A stretch of 64,000 nucleotides of DNA, from positions 1-64,000 of the forward strand of contig NZ_JAFBAR010000081.1 of NCBI RefSeq assembly GCF_019247635.1. Direction: 5' to 3'. Positions within the stretch are counted from its first letter, which is position 1. Every line of letters begins with the position of its first letter. Positions 25,586 through 34,522 of the stretch are shown one piece after another. The DNA is from Mycobacterium sp. (lineage in GTDB: Bacteria; Actinomycetota; Actinomycetes; Mycobacteriales; Mycobacteriaceae). Under the pieces are notes generated by a model, which ran no database searches, was not told the origin of the DNA, and worked only from the letters and a program-made list of their open reading frames with translations. Made by a program: the position numbers and the translations under genes.

Positions 25586-27042
25586 GCGGGTAACCCGATG
25601 GCTTTGGGCTCCATGTAGGCCCGCAGCCCCATCACACCACCCTCCCGCCCGATGCCGCTCTGCCCGAAGCCGCCGAACGGCGCATCGCCGGGAATCGTGC
25701 CGTTAATCGACACCTGTCCGGTCCTGATCCGGCGGGCGATGGCCAAGGCGCGGTCGACGTCGTTGCCCCACACCGCGCCACCGAGTCCGTAGGCCGAGTT
25801 GTTGGCGATGGCCACCGCGTCGTCGTCGTCGCGGTACCGCAACACGGTCAGCACGGGACCGAACACCTCCTCCTGGGCGATGTATGAATCGGCCGACGCG
25901 TCCGTGAGTATCGTTGGCTCGAAATAGAAGCCGCTGCTGAGATCTTTCGGTCGGGCTCCCCCGGCCACCACGGTTGCACCGTCGGCTTCAGCGCGCTTGA
26001 CGAATCCCTCGACGCGGTCCAGGTGCTCGCGGCTGATCAACGGTCCCATGGTGACTGCCGAGTCGACGGGATCGCCGATCACTACTCCGCGGGACAGCCC
26101 GGCGAGCCGGTCCACCACCTCGCCGTAGATCGCATCGGGCAACAACAGCCTGCTGTTGAGGATGCAGGCCTGACCGGCGTGCATCGTGCATCCCTCGAAC
26201 AGCAACCGCTGCAACAATTCGTCGCTGACGTCGACGTCGGGTAGCAGAATGGTCGCCGATTTGCCCCCGCATTCCAGCAAAACGCGCTTCATCGTGGTCG
26301 CTGCGCCCGCCATCACATCGCGGCCGACGGCCGAGCTGCCGGTGAAGCTGACCATGTCGACCCTGGGATCCAGCGTCAGGGTCCTGCTGGCCTCGACGCT
26401 GGTCGGCGTGACTACGTTGACGACACCCGCCGGGATGTCCGTCTCCTCGTCGATGAGCCGAGCCAGAGCGAGCCCCGCTAGCGGCGTCAGCGGTGACGGC
26501 TTGAGCACCAAGGTATTTCCTGCCGCCAGCGCCGCGCCCAGCTTCATGACGTTGAGTGTGTGCGGGAAGTTCCACGGCGTCATGGCCGCCACCACACCCA
26601 GCGGTTCGTAGCGCAACAGCGTGGTGCCCGCTGCACCCCACGCGTCCATCGGCGCCTCGGCGGGCTCCGTGGCGAGTTCGGCTGAGCGACCGACCATGAA
26701 CGCCGGACCCTCGACGTGAATCACTCGCTCGTTTGCTGAACAACCCCACTCGGCCTGCGCGAGGGCGTAGATCTCTTCGCTCCTGGCCAGCAGCGCATCG
26801 CTGAGCTGTTGCAGGCATCGGGCGCGTTCCGCTGGCTCGGCCGTGGGCCACGGGCCCGTGTCGAAAGCGGACCTCGCAGCCGCGACCGCCTGCCGGACCT
26901 GCGCCACGCTCGCGTCCGGGGCTGTCTCGATCACCGCCTCGGTGGCGGGATTGACGACGTCGTAGCGCCCGCTGTCCGGGTCGGTCCATTGGCCGCCGAT
27001 GTAGTGCCCATAAGCGTCGAGGAGCGAACGCGACCCACCCAT
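25582..27042 (-). CDS. Aldehyde dehydrogenase family protein
   Basis: The 486-residue protein starts at ATG 27042 (MGGSRSLLDAYGHYIGGQW); the upstream frame is non-coding. It shows TPWNFPHTLNVMK, FTGSSAVGRDVM, LLECGGKSATIL with the general-base Glu, and MHAGQACILNSR with the catalytic Cys. It oxidises an aldehyde to the acid with NAD(P)+, and the coupled CoA-transferase could then make the CoA ester. The two genes overlap by 4 bp. An AGGAAGG ribosome site lies about 10 nt upstream. Confidence 0.88.
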   Translation of the reverse strand: MGGSRSLLDAYGHYIGGQWTDPDSGRYDVVNPATEAVIETAPDASVAQVRQAVAAARSAFDTGPWPTAEPAERARCLQQLSDALLARSEEIYALAQAEWGCSANERVIHVEGPAFMVGRSAELATEPAEAPMDAWGAAGTTLLRYEPLGVVAAMTPWNFPHTLNVMKLGAALAAGNTLVLKPSPLTPLAGLALARLIDEETDIPAGVVNVVTPTSVEASRTLTLDPRVDMVSFTGSSAVGRDVMAGAATTMKRVLLECGGKSATILLPDVDVSDELLQRLLFEGCTMHAGQACILNSRLLLPDAIYGEVVDRLAGLSRGVVIGDPVDSAVTMGPLISREHLDRVEGFVKRAEADGATVVAGGARPKDLSSGFYFEPTILTDASADSYIAQEEVFGPVLTVLRYRDDDDAVAIANNSAYGLGGAVWGNDVDRALAIARRIRTGQVSINGTIPGDAPFGGFGQSGIGREGGVMGLRAYMEPKAIGLPA

Positions 27043-27098
27043 CCCATGCCTGCCTTCCTGACTGCCTGATCGTGGCGCGGCGCGAACGACACCATCAT

Positions 27099-27114
27099 GA
27101 GAACATACATATCC
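27099..27114 (-). promoter_or_regulatory. GAGAAC half operator upstream of the ALDH operon
   Basis: GAGAAC (27099-27104) with a 4-bp spacer and a poor second arm lies 57 bp before the ALDH start. On the minus strand it reads GGATAT-gtat-GTTCTC, and TATGTT can serve as a -10 box. It is a weak member of the operator family. Confidence 0.3.
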
Positions 27115-27221
27115 AGACTGTGTGTACACCGGCGGCCATGAGAGCGTCAACGGGCAATTAGCTTTACGTTTTTGCTACCGGTGGCGATTGACAGCCATGT
27201 CGAGCTTACGGTAGACAGCTT

Positions 27222-27237
27222 GTAAATGGACATTCTT
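27222..27237 (+). promoter_or_regulatory. GTAAAT-N4-ATTCTT element upstream of the P450 operon
   Basis: The element shares ATGGACATTCT with the region at 34391-34401. It is a degenerate copy of the GAGAAY-N4-RTTCTC operator located about 45 bp before the GTG start of the igr-like operon at 27281. Confidence 0.35.
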
Positions 27238-27280
27238 GCCTAATCTGTCCGAACAGCTCAGCGCCGAGGAAAGGCATGCG

Positions 27281-28474
27281 GTGCCCACTACTACTGTTCC
27301 CTTGCACTCACCGGACTTCTACGCCGGCGATCCCTACCCGATCTACCGGGAACTACGCAACACAACGCCCGTCGTGTGGAACGACGTCACCAACTTCTGG
27401 GCGCTGCTGAAGTACGAGGACGTCCGCTACGTTTCGGGCCATCCGCTGACTTTCTCGTCAATGAAGGGCATCTCGATCCCGGATCCCGCCCAGCCTGAAC
27501 CCGTTCAGGAGGGAAATCTGATCTTCACCGATCCCCCGCGCCACCGGCAGCTTCGCAAGCTCATCAACTCTGGCTTCACCCGCCGCCAGGTGCAGTTGCT
27601 GGAGCCCAAGGTGCGTCAGATCGTGGAGGGCATCGTGGACGGTATCGACGCGTCGCGGCAGTGCGAATTCGCGGCGGAGATCGCCGCGCCGCTTCCCACC
27701 CGGATCATCGCCGAGATGCTCGGCGCCCCGCCCGAAGACTGGGAGCAATTCCGCGCATGGTCGGACGCGGCGGTTGGCACTGCCGACCCGGACATCGAAC
27801 TGGACTCGGTGGTCGCTCTCGGCGAACTGTACGAGTACTTCACCAAGCTCATCGCCGCACGGCGCTCCGGCGAGGTCAGCGGTCAGGACGACCTGCTAAG
27901 CATCCTGGCCACCGCGGAGGTCGACGGTGAGCAGCTCACCGACGCCGATCTGCTCAACTTCTCCTTCTTGCTGTTGGTAGCCGGCAACGAAACCACGCGC
28001 AACCTCATCGCATTGGGCACCCTGGCGCTGATCGACCACCCCGACCAGTTCGCGCTGCTGCGCTCTAACCCGTCGCTGCTGCCCAGCGCGGTCGAGGAAA
28101 TGCTGCGGTTCACCAGCCCGGTCACCCACATGGCCCGCTGCGCCACCGAGGACGTCGAGATCCGCGGCCAGCAGATCAAGGCCGGCGACACCGTGGTCAT
28201 GCTCTACGGCGCCGCCAACCGCGACGAAGAGATCTTCGGGCCCACCTGCGAAGAGTTCGACATCACTCGTAACCCCAACCCGCACATCGCATTCGGGGCC
28301 GGTGAACACGCCTGCCTTGGTGCGCAACTCGCCCGGCTGGAGGCCAGGGTGATGTTCGAGGTACTGCTTGGTGCCTACCCGACGATCGAGCTCACCGGGG
28401 ACGTGTCACGACTTCGCGCCACCATGGTGCCCGGGGTGAAACGCATGCCGATTCGCCTAGGAGCAGGCAACTGA
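27281..28474 (+). CDS. Cytochrome P450, first gene of an igr-like operon
   Basis: The product has 397 residues from GTG 27281, chosen because GAGGAAAGG lies 6-8 nt upstream; an open TTG start at 27236 would add 15 residues. I-helix LLVAGNETTRN, ExxR in VEEMLRF, and heme loop FGAGEHACLGAQLAR with the ligand Cys345 are all intact. It should hydroxylate or oxidise an aliphatic position of the substrate with a separate ferredoxin. It occupies the cyp125 position of the igr gene order, but its close family cannot be set by eye. It ends one base into the FadE start. Confidence 0.87.
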   Translation: MPTTTVPLHSPDFYAGDPYPIYRELRNTTPVVWNDVTNFWALLKYEDVRYVSGHPLTFSSMKGISIPDPAQPEPVQEGNLIFTDPPRHRQLRKLINSGFTRRQVQLLEPKVRQIVEGIVDGIDASRQCEFAAEIAAPLPTRIIAEMLGAPPEDWEQFRAWSDAAVGTADPDIELDSVVALGELYEYFTKLIAARRSGEVSGQDDLLSILATAEVDGEQLTDADLLNFSFLLLVAGNETTRNLIALGTLALIDHPDQFALLRSNPSLLPSAVEEMLRFTSPVTHMARCATEDVEIRGQQIKAGDTVVMLYGAANRDEEIFGPTCEEFDITRNPNPHIAFGAGEHACLGAQLARLEARVMFEVLLGAYPTIELTGDVSRLRATMVPGVKRMPIRLGAGN

Positions 28475-29682
28475 TGGACTTCGACTACACACCCGAACAG
28501 GAACAGCTCCGAAACGACTACCGGGCCCGCCTCAAGGCGGTGATGACACCGGAGCGCCGTGCTGCCGTTGCGAACCCCGCCGAGGGAGGCGCCGCAGTGA
28601 ACGAGTGCAGGCGCGCTCTCGGCGATGCCGGGCTGCTCGGCGTCGCCTGGCCGGTTGAATACGGTGGCGGCGGGTTGACCGCCCTCGAGCAATACATCTT
28701 CTCGGAGGAAGCTCGCAGGGTCAACGCCCCGCTGCCGATGATCACCCTGAATACGGTGGGCCCCACGCTCATTCAGTACGGCACCGAGGAGCAGCGGACC
28801 ACGTTCCTCCCCGCGATTCTCAAGGGCACCGTTGACTTCGCGATCGGCTACTCGGAGCCCGGCGCCGGCAGCGACCTCGCGTCGCTGCGTACCACAGCGG
28901 TACGCGACGGCGACGAGTTCGTCATCAACGGTTCGAAGATGTTCACCAGCGGCGCCGAGTTCGCCGACTACATCTGGCTGGCGGCGCGCACCGATCCGAC
29001 TGCCAAGAAGCACAAGGGAATCACCCTGTTCATCGTGCCGACTGACTCGCCTGGGTTCTCCTGGAAGCCCCTGCACACCATGCCGGGCGTGTCCACGTAC
29101 TACACGTTCTACGATGACGTCCGGGTACCCGAAAACGCCATCGTGCTTGGCGAGAACCAGGGGTGGACGCTGGTGACGAACCAGCTCAACCTGGAACGTG
29201 CCGCCCTCGGCAACCTCGCCGCTCTGGCGCCGCTCTTCAGCAAAACGCTCAAATGGGCGTCGACGACACCGCTCGACGACGGCATGGTCATCGACCAGCC
29301 CTGGGTACAGCAGGCCCTGGCCCGGGTGGAAGCACAGGTCGCCGCCTACCGGCTGCTGAACCTCCGCGTGAACGCGACGATGAGCTCTGGCGCACTCGGG
29401 ATGGGCGAAGCCTCCGCGGCAAAGGTATTCGGCACCGAGCTCACCCAACAGGTTGCCCGTGAATTGCTCGAAGTCGTGGGACAGGCCGGTGTGCGCAAGG
29501 ACTCGGCGGCTCCGCTCAAGGGCGAGCTGGAGAGCGCATACCGCATGGCGGTCATCAACACATTTGGCGGCGGAGCCAACGAGCTCCAACGCGACATCAT
29601 CGCTATGGCCGGTCTCGGGATGCCGCGCGCACCCCGGGACATGCGGGCCAGCGCATCGGAGAAAGGAAGCTCCAACCCGTGA
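28474..29682 (+). CDS. Acyl-CoA dehydrogenase, full-length subunit (FadE28/29-like position)
   Basis: The 402-residue protein has GYSEPGAGSDLASLRT for flavin binding, MFTSGAEFADYIWLAARTDP, TNQLNLERAALGN with a Glu like the isovaleryl-CoA dehydrogenase base, and GGGANELQRDIIAMAGLGMPR at the end. It sits between the P450 and the hotdog/DUF35 genes, while the short FadE at 30662 lies downstream. In the igr operon the equivalent pair forms a heterotetramer that dehydrogenates a steroid propionyl-CoA side chain. A similar alpha-branched acyl-CoA is therefore a likely substrate (inference). Confidence 0.88.
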   Translation: MDFDYTPEQEQLRNDYRARLKAVMTPERRAAVANPAEGGAAVNECRRALGDAGLLGVAWPVEYGGGGLTALEQYIFSEEARRVNAPLPMITLNTVGPTLIQYGTEEQRTTFLPAILKGTVDFAIGYSEPGAGSDLASLRTTAVRDGDEFVINGSKMFTSGAEFADYIWLAARTDPTAKKHKGITLFIVPTDSPGFSWKPLHTMPGVSTYYTFYDDVRVPENAIVLGENQGWTLVTNQLNLERAALGNLAALAPLFSKTLKWASTTPLDDGMVIDQPWVQQALARVEAQVAAYRLLNLRVNATMSSGALGMGEASAAKVFGTELTQQVARELLEVVGQAGVRKDSAAPLKGELESAYRMAVINTFGGGANELQRDIIAMAGLGMPRAPRDMRASASEKGSSNP

Positions 29683-30227
29683 CCGAGACTACGAAGGACG
29701 AACTTCGCGACCGCCTCGATGCGCTCATCGGCCAACCCATCAGTTCCGGACAGCCGGTCAAGGCGCCAGATCCGGTGAATGCGGCGATGATTCGGCACTG
29801 GGCGTACGCATTGGACGATATGAACCCGGCATATCTGGATCCGGAGTTCGGCGCCTCCTCCCGTTACGGCGGCCTCGTCTCACCCCCTGTCATGCTGCAG
29901 TCATGGACGATGGCGCCCCCCAAGCTGGCGGGCATTCACGAGCGCGGCGGTGTTCCGGTCGAGCTGAAAGAGAACCCGCTGCAGTTTCTCACCGACGCCG
30001 GCTACACCGGCACCGTGGCCACCAACTCCGAGTTCGAACTCGAGCGGTACCCGCGGGTTGGTGACGAGATCACCGCCGAAACGGTGTTCGAGACGATCTC
30101 CGACGAAAAGAAAACGGCGATGGGGCACGGCTACTTCGTCACCTGGATCACGACCTACCGCGATCAGGACGGTGAAGTGATCGGGCGCCAACGGTTCCGC
30201 ACATTGCGATTCAAGACAGGAAGCTGA
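29679..30227 (+). CDS. Hotdog-fold hydratase, equivalent to the N-terminal half of ChsH2
   Basis: The 182-residue protein starts at GTG 29679 (GTGA overlap). It has the FAS1-type dehydratase pattern MIRHWAYALDDMNPAYLDPEFGASSRYGGLVSPPVML and ends LRFKTGS. ChsH2 of the igr operon is one protein made of this type of domain followed by a DUF35 domain. Here the next gene (30227), overlapping by one base, encodes the DUF35 part separately. It probably pairs with the 31768 hotdog protein as a ChsH1-ChsH2-like hydratase (inference). Confidence 0.82.
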   Translation: MTETTKDELRDRLDALIGQPISSGQPVKAPDPVNAAMIRHWAYALDDMNPAYLDPEFGASSRYGGLVSPPVMLQSWTMAPPKLAGIHERGGVPVELKENPLQFLTDAGYTGTVATNSEFELERYPRVGDEITAETVFETISDEKKTAMGHGYFVTWITTYRDQDGEVIGRQRFRTLRFKTGS

Positions 30228-30640
30228 TGGCCACCAGACTCGCCCCATCGGTCAGTCCGGACACCGAGTTCTTCTGGTCGGCCCTCAAGGACCACAAGCT
30301 GCTGATCCAGCGGTGCGCCGACTGCCAGACGTTGCGGGTGCCACCGCGCCCCATGTGCGGAAACTGCCAGTCGCTCAACTGGGATTCCGTCGAATCAACC
30401 GGGCACGGAACGGTTTACAGCTTCGTGATGCCGCAGTATCCGCCGCTGCCGTTCCTCCACTACCCCTATGTGGTGGCACTGATCGAGCTCGACGAAGGCG
30501 TGCGCATCGTGTCGAACCTGTGCGATATCGAACCCGCGGCCATCGAGGTCGGGCTGCCGGTCGAGGTCTTCTACGAGAAGTTCGAAGCCATCCCGAGCGG
30601 GGAAGAGCTGGTGCTGCACCAGTTCCGGCCCGCGCGCTAA
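30227..30640 (+). CDS. DUF35 Zn-ribbon/OB-fold protein, equivalent to the C-terminal half of ChsH2
   Basis: The 137-residue protein has a zinc ribbon with C30-x2-C33 and C44-x2-C47, followed by an OB-fold segment (SVESTGHGTVYSFVMPQYPPLPF to VGLPVEVFYEKF). DUF35 domains bind thiolase-like partners; in the igr system the ChsH2 DUF35 domain binds and activates the retro-aldolase Ltp2. The Ltp2-like gene is three genes downstream at 32217. The ATG overlaps the previous stop by one base. Confidence 0.88.
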   Translation: MATRLAPSVSPDTEFFWSALKDHKLLIQRCADCQTLRVPPRPMCGNCQSLNWDSVESTGHGTVYSFVMPQYPPLPFLHYPYVVALIELDEGVRIVSNLCDIEPAAIEVGLPVEVFYEKFEAIPSGEELVLHQFRPAR

Positions 30641-30661
30641 CAGACGAGGCATCAAGCGAGC

Positions 30662-31771
30662 ATGGACTTTTCTTTCACCGAAGAACAAGAGACCGTCGGC
30701 AAGGTGGCCCGCCAGCTCTTCGAGCACCGCGCCACGGCTGAACATCTCACCGACCTGGAATCGGGCGAGGTCCGCTATGACCAAGCGCTGTGGCTTGAGC
30801 TGGCTTCGTCGGACTTGCTGGGTATCGCGCTACCCGAGTCCGTCGGCGGCAGCGGCGGTGGCTTCTTGGAACTCGGCGTGCTGCTTGCCGAGGTCGGTTG
30901 GAGCGTTGCGCCGGTCCCCGTCTACGCGACGCTCGTGCTCGGCGCGGATACGATTGCGCGGCACGGTGACTCGGCGACCCAGCAGCGGTATCTGCCGAAG
31001 GTGGTGGACGGCAGCACGATCCTGACGGCCGCACTGGCCGAACAGAGCAACTCCGACCCGACCGCGCCACGCACCACCGCACGCCCCGATGGCGACACCT
31101 GGATCCTGGACGGCAGCAAGGAACTCGTGCCCGCAGCGCAGCTTGCGGACGCCATCGTGGTTTCGGCCCAGGCCGACGACGGCCCGAACCTGTTCATCGT
31201 CGAAACGGCAACCGACGGCGTCATCGTCAGGCCGGCAAGCACCACCAACGGCGAGCCCTACGCCGACGTCGAACTCGCCGGCGCCGTCGGACACCGGCTC
31301 AGCGGTACCGATGGTGCGGATGCGGTCGGTTCGCTCCACACCAGGGCGCTGGTAGGGCTGAGCGCCATTCAGGTCGGCGTGGCCGAACGCGCGCTGAAGA
31401 TCGCCGCTTCCTACACCAGCGAACGTGAGCAGTTCGGCCGGCCGATCGGCTCATTCCAGGCCGTACAGCAACGGTTGGCCGATGCGTTCATCGACGTCGA
31501 GGCGATTCGCTGGACCACCTGGCACGCGGCGTGGCTGATCGCCGAGGGCCGAAACGCGATCCGCGAGGCGGCCATCGCCAAGTTTTGGGCGGCTGAAGCC
31601 GGAGCGCGTGTCGTCGCGTCAGCCCAGCAGGTACACGGCGGCATGGGAATCGACATCACCTACCCGCTGCACCGATATTTCTTGTGGGCCAAGCAGATCG
31701 AGCTCTCGCTCGGCTCGGCCGCCCAACAGCTCGCCCGGCTCGGGGCCACATACCCGGAAGGAAGCAAATGA
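30662..31771 (+). CDS. Acyl-CoA dehydrogenase, short-subunit type
   Basis: The 369-residue protein starts at ATG 30662. It lacks the SEPGAGSD motif (the matching place reads AALAEQSNSDPTAP) and keeps EREQFGRPIGSFQAVQQRLAD and VHGGMGIDITYPLHRYFLW. It should be the partner of the 28474 FadE in an alpha2beta2 flavoenzyme, by analogy with FadE28-FadE29. A 21-bp gap separates it from the DUF35 gene, and it overlaps the next hotdog gene. Confidence 0.87.
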   Translation: MDFSFTEEQETVGKVARQLFEHRATAEHLTDLESGEVRYDQALWLELASSDLLGIALPESVGGSGGGFLELGVLLAEVGWSVAPVPVYATLVLGADTIARHGDSATQQRYLPKVVDGSTILTAALAEQSNSDPTAPRTTARPDGDTWILDGSKELVPAAQLADAIVVSAQADDGPNLFIVETATDGVIVRPASTTNGEPYADVELAGAVGHRLSGTDGADAVGSLHTRALVGLSAIQVGVAERALKIAASYTSEREQFGRPIGSFQAVQQRLADAFIDVEAIRWTTWHAAWLIAEGRNAIREAAIAKFWAAEAGARVVASAQQVHGGMGIDITYPLHRYFLWAKQIELSLGSAAQQLARLGATYPEGSK

Positions 31772-32220
31772 CCTCCACCGTCGACCGCAAAACCACGCTG
31801 GCATGGGATTCCATCAAGGTGGGTGACGAAGTCACCCCACTGGACGTTCCAGTGACCACCACGTTGATCGTCGCGGGTGCCATCGCATCCCGTGACTACA
31901 TGCCGGTACACCACGACCGCGATTTTGCCAATTCCCAAGGCTCCAAAGACATCTTCTTGAATATCCTGACGACCAACGGGCTGTGCGTGAAATTCCTCCA
32001 TGACTGGGCAGGCCCCGAGGCGATGATCAAGAAGCTGTCCATTCGTCTCGGCGTACCGGCATATCCGAATGATCCGATGCGCTTCACAGGATCCGTCACG
32101 GACAAATCGTCGGCCGACGGTGACGGACTGGTCGAGGTCACCTTCAAGGGCACCAACAGTCTCGGCGACCACGTCTCGGGAACCGCAGTGCTGAGCCTGC
32201 TCGAAGGTGTCGATGCATGA
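31768..32220 (+). CDS. MaoC-like hotdog protein, ChsH1-like
   Basis: The 150-residue protein starts at ATG 31768 inside the FadE stop (ATGA). It is a single hotdog with VAGAIASRDYMPVHHDRDFANSQG, carrying the Asp/His of the hydratase motif, and NILTTNGLCVKFLHDW. ChsH1 occupies the same place before ltp2 in the igr operon and forms the hydratase with ChsH2. It overlaps the Ltp2-like gene (ATGA), so tight co-expression is expected. Confidence 0.85.
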   Translation: MTSTVDRKTTLAWDSIKVGDEVTPLDVPVTTTLIVAGAIASRDYMPVHHDRDFANSQGSKDIFLNILTTNGLCVKFLHDWAGPEAMIKKLSIRLGVPAYPNDPMRFTGSVTDKSSADGDGLVEVTFKGTNSLGDHVSGTAVLSLLEGVDA

Positions 32221-33395
32221 GCGACGGCTCGGGTGGGATTGGCGGCAAGGCCGCTCTCGTCGGGATCGGCCAAACCGAGTTCTCCAAGGAATCCGGCCGC
32301 AGTGAGATGCAACTCGCCTGCGAGGCGGTCAAAGCCGCGATCGAGGACGCCGGGCTGCGGCCCGCCGACATCGACGGCATGGTCACCTTCAGCGTCGACG
32401 ACAACGAAGAGATCGAGGTCGCCCGCAACGTCGGAATCCGGGACCTGACATTTTTCACCAGGGTCCCGCATGGCGGTGGGGCGGCCGCGGGGACTGTGCT
32501 GCAGGCCGCGATGGCGGTCGCAACAGGGGTAGCGGAGGCGGTGGTGTGCTATCGCGCGTTCAACGAGCGGTCCGGTTTCCGGTTCGGCGGCGCAGGACGC
32601 CAGGCGGGCGTGACACCGCTGTGGATGGCACCCTATGCACCGTTCGGCTTCATGACGCCGGCCGCCTGGGTCGCGTTGCATGCTCAGCGCTACATGACGA
32701 CATACGGCGTCACAAATGCCGATTTCGGCAAGATTTCCGTGATCGACCGCAAGCACGCCGCGAAGAACCCCGATGCCTGGTTCTATGAGAAGCCGATAAC
32801 CCTTGACCAGCACCAGCAATCGCGATGGATCATCGAACCGGTGCTGAGGCTGCTCGACTGCTGTCAGGAAAGCGACGGCGGCGTTGCGATGGTGGTGACG
32901 AGTGTCAAGCGAGCCCGAGACCTGGCCAAGCCGCCCGCTGTCATCACAGCGGCGGCCCAGGGTGCCGCCTATGACGGCGAGGTGATGACAAGTTACTACC
33001 GCGAGGAGATCACGGGCCTGCCCGAAATGGGTGTCGTCGGCGACAAGCTTTGGCGGGATTCCGGTTTGAAGCCGCAGGATATTTCGACGGCATTCCTCTA
33101 CGACCACTTCACGCCCTTCGTCTTCACTCAACTCGAGGAACTGGGGTTCTGCGGTCGCGGCGAAGCCAAGGACTTCGTCTCGATCGACGAGTTGTCGCTG
33201 GGCGGCCGTATGCCGATCAACACCAACGGCGGGCTACTCGGCGAGGCCTACATCCACGGCATGAACGGCATCACCGAGGGTGTCCGTCAGGTGCGCGGCA
33301 CGTCCCACAACCAGGTGGACAACGTCGAACACGTGCTCGTCACATCAGGCACCGGCGTTCCGACGAGCGGTTTGATCCTCGCGCCCGATCACTGA
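32217..33395 (+). CDS. Thiolase-superfamily lipid-transfer protein, Ltp2-like retro-aldolase
   Basis: The 392-residue thiolase-fold protein lacks the Cys nucleophile of true thiolases. Y295 (LYDHFTPFVF) and Y345 (EAYIHGMNG) lie within one residue of the two active-site tyrosines I recall for the Thermomonospora curvata Ltp2 aldolase (294 and 344). That enzyme cleaves a tertiary beta-hydroxyacyl-CoA to a ketone and propionyl-CoA and needs a DUF35 partner, encoded here at 30227. A retro-aldol release of a short acyl-CoA is the predicted step. The substrate is not known to be a steroid. Confidence 0.85.
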   Translation: MSDGSGGIGGKAALVGIGQTEFSKESGRSEMQLACEAVKAAIEDAGLRPADIDGMVTFSVDDNEEIEVARNVGIRDLTFFTRVPHGGGAAAGTVLQAAMAVATGVAEAVVCYRAFNERSGFRFGGAGRQAGVTPLWMAPYAPFGFMTPAAWVALHAQRYMTTYGVTNADFGKISVIDRKHAAKNPDAWFYEKPITLDQHQQSRWIIEPVLRLLDCCQESDGGVAMVVTSVKRARDLAKPPAVITAAAQGAAYDGEVMTSYYREEITGLPEMGVVGDKLWRDSGLKPQDISTAFLYDHFTPFVFTQLEELGFCGRGEAKDFVSIDELSLGGRMPINTNGGLLGEAYIHGMNGITEGVRQVRGTSHNQVDNVEHVLVTSGTGVPTSGLILAPDH

Positions 33396-33416
33396 GTACG
33401 GAAAGCGAGGGGCCAC

Positions 33417-34016
33417 ATGACGCAAGCCACTGCGGTCGACACCCGCACGGTGCTCATCTCGGCCGCCTTCGCCTGCTTTCGCACCCAAGGATTGCGGAAG
33501 ACGACGATCGTCGACATCGCGCGCGCCGCGGAGGTGTCCCGAAGCACGTTCTACGAGTACTTCCGGGACAAGGAGACCATCCTTGAGGCCTGCGCGGAGG
33601 CGGCGTCACAGAGCTTCTATCGCAAGCTGGCCAAGGCGATCGACCGCGGCGGCACCACCCTGGAGGACAAGCTGGTCCGGGCGGGCGTTTTCGTCACCCA
33701 GGCCCGACGAATGGTGGAGCACGAGTCGTATTTCGACGAAGAAGAAGTCGACCTGATGTTGACCAAGAATGCTGCGACGTTCCTGCAGGAATGCGGCGAG
33801 TTTTTTGCGCCTTATTTCTTGGCCGCGAGGCTGACCGGCGAGGTGCGCAGTGACCTCGGCATCCACTCGGCAACCGAGTGGTTCGCGCGAATGTTGTTCT
33901 CGCTGTTCACAACTCCGTCGCCCAACCTCGACATGGACGACGATGGCGTGGTGGCCGACTTCGTCCGCGCATATGTCGTGCGGGGATTCGTGGATGACCG
34001 GATTAAGAGGCGCTAG
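33417..34016 (+). CDS. TetR family transcriptional regulator
   Basis: The 199-residue protein has an N-terminal helix-turn-helix at about 30-49 (TTIVDIARAAEVSRSTFYEYFRDK) and a ligand domain of about 150 residues. It is the last gene of the igr-like operon, 21 bp after the Ltp2-like gene behind GCGAGGGG, without its own promoter. It is one of two TetR genes in the window. It is the natural candidate for binding the GAGAAY-N4-RTTCTC operators, with an acyl-CoA as possible inducer (inference). Its end overlaps the convergent 34013 gene by 4 bp. Confidence 0.87.
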   Translation: MTQATAVDTRTVLISAAFACFRTQGLRKTTIVDIARAAEVSRSTFYEYFRDKETILEACAEAASQSFYRKLAKAIDRGGTTLEDKLVRAGVFVTQARRMVEHESYFDEEEVDLMLTKNAATFLQECGEFFAPYFLAARLTGEVRSDLGIHSATEWFARMLFSLFTTPSPNLDMDDDGVVADFVRAYVVRGFVDDRIKRR

Positions 34017-34312
34017 TCGCTGGCGGGCAACGGCTTTGTTGCCTTGACGCTCAGCGGCGCGGCACCGACCGTCAGGGTGCCCGCCCCAGGTCTGGTCACC
34101 AACACCTCTGACCCCGCCGCATCGACGTAGCGCTTCCCCACCACACTGCCGTCGGCCAGGTGCGGATCCAGGGTCGCCGCTGGATCGATGTCGGCGTCGA
34201 GCGGCACCATGGCCGCTCCGCCGCACCGTAGGTCGGCGAGGCCGGCGGTAGCTTTCACGACGATCACCTGCGTGTCGCACACCTGACTCTGCAGCCGCAT
34301 GCCGGACTTCAT
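34013..34312 (-). CDS. Small conserved-looking protein of unknown function
   Basis: The 99-residue protein starts at ATG 34312 with GGGAGACG upstream. It reads as a beta-rich domain (TQVIVVKATAGLADLRCGGAAMVPL to GKRYVDAAGSEVLVTRPGAGTLTVG) without signal peptide or membrane segment. The family is not recognised. The good ribosome site, coding-like composition and position behind an operator-bearing region support it as a real gene. It converges with the TetR gene with a 4-bp overlap. Confidence 0.6.
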   Translation of the reverse strand: MKSGMRLQSQVCDTQVIVVKATAGLADLRCGGAAMVPLDADIDPAATLDPHLADGSVVGKRYVDAAGSEVLVTRPGAGTLTVGAAPLSVKATKPLPASD

Positions 34313-34386
34313 CTCGTCTCCCTACTGGTCAGCCGACGCCAGCGTCAACTGGTGTCGTCACCCTCTGACGCCACCCCATTAGCTGC

Positions 34387-34436
34387 GATTATGGACATTC
34401 TCAATAATGAAAGGGATCATTATCTCGTATGTTCTC
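34387..34436. promoter_or_regulatory. Dyad-rich promoter region between 34312 and 34523
   Basis: GATTAT-N4-ATTCTC (34387-34402) is followed by a perfect inverted repeat ATAATGA-aaggga-TCATTAT (34404-34423) and a further GTTCTC (34431-34436). The stretch is much more AT-rich than its surroundings. It may control the minus-strand 34312 gene and the plus-strand 34523 gene. Confidence 0.45.
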
Positions 34437-34522
34437 ATATCCGAGTCGCCGCGTCGTCGTCGGGCATTTGCAGGAGCGTCACCGTCCACGCCAGACGATC
34501 GCGCCGACCGAGTAGGGAGTGG

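Noticed and set aside
27281-33395. The canonical cholesterol igr operon itself
   Set aside because: ChsH2 is split, the TetR and operators differ, I saw no KstR-type palindrome, and the neighbourhood lacks cholesterol ring-degradation genes. Similar gene order supports a related module, not the same operon.
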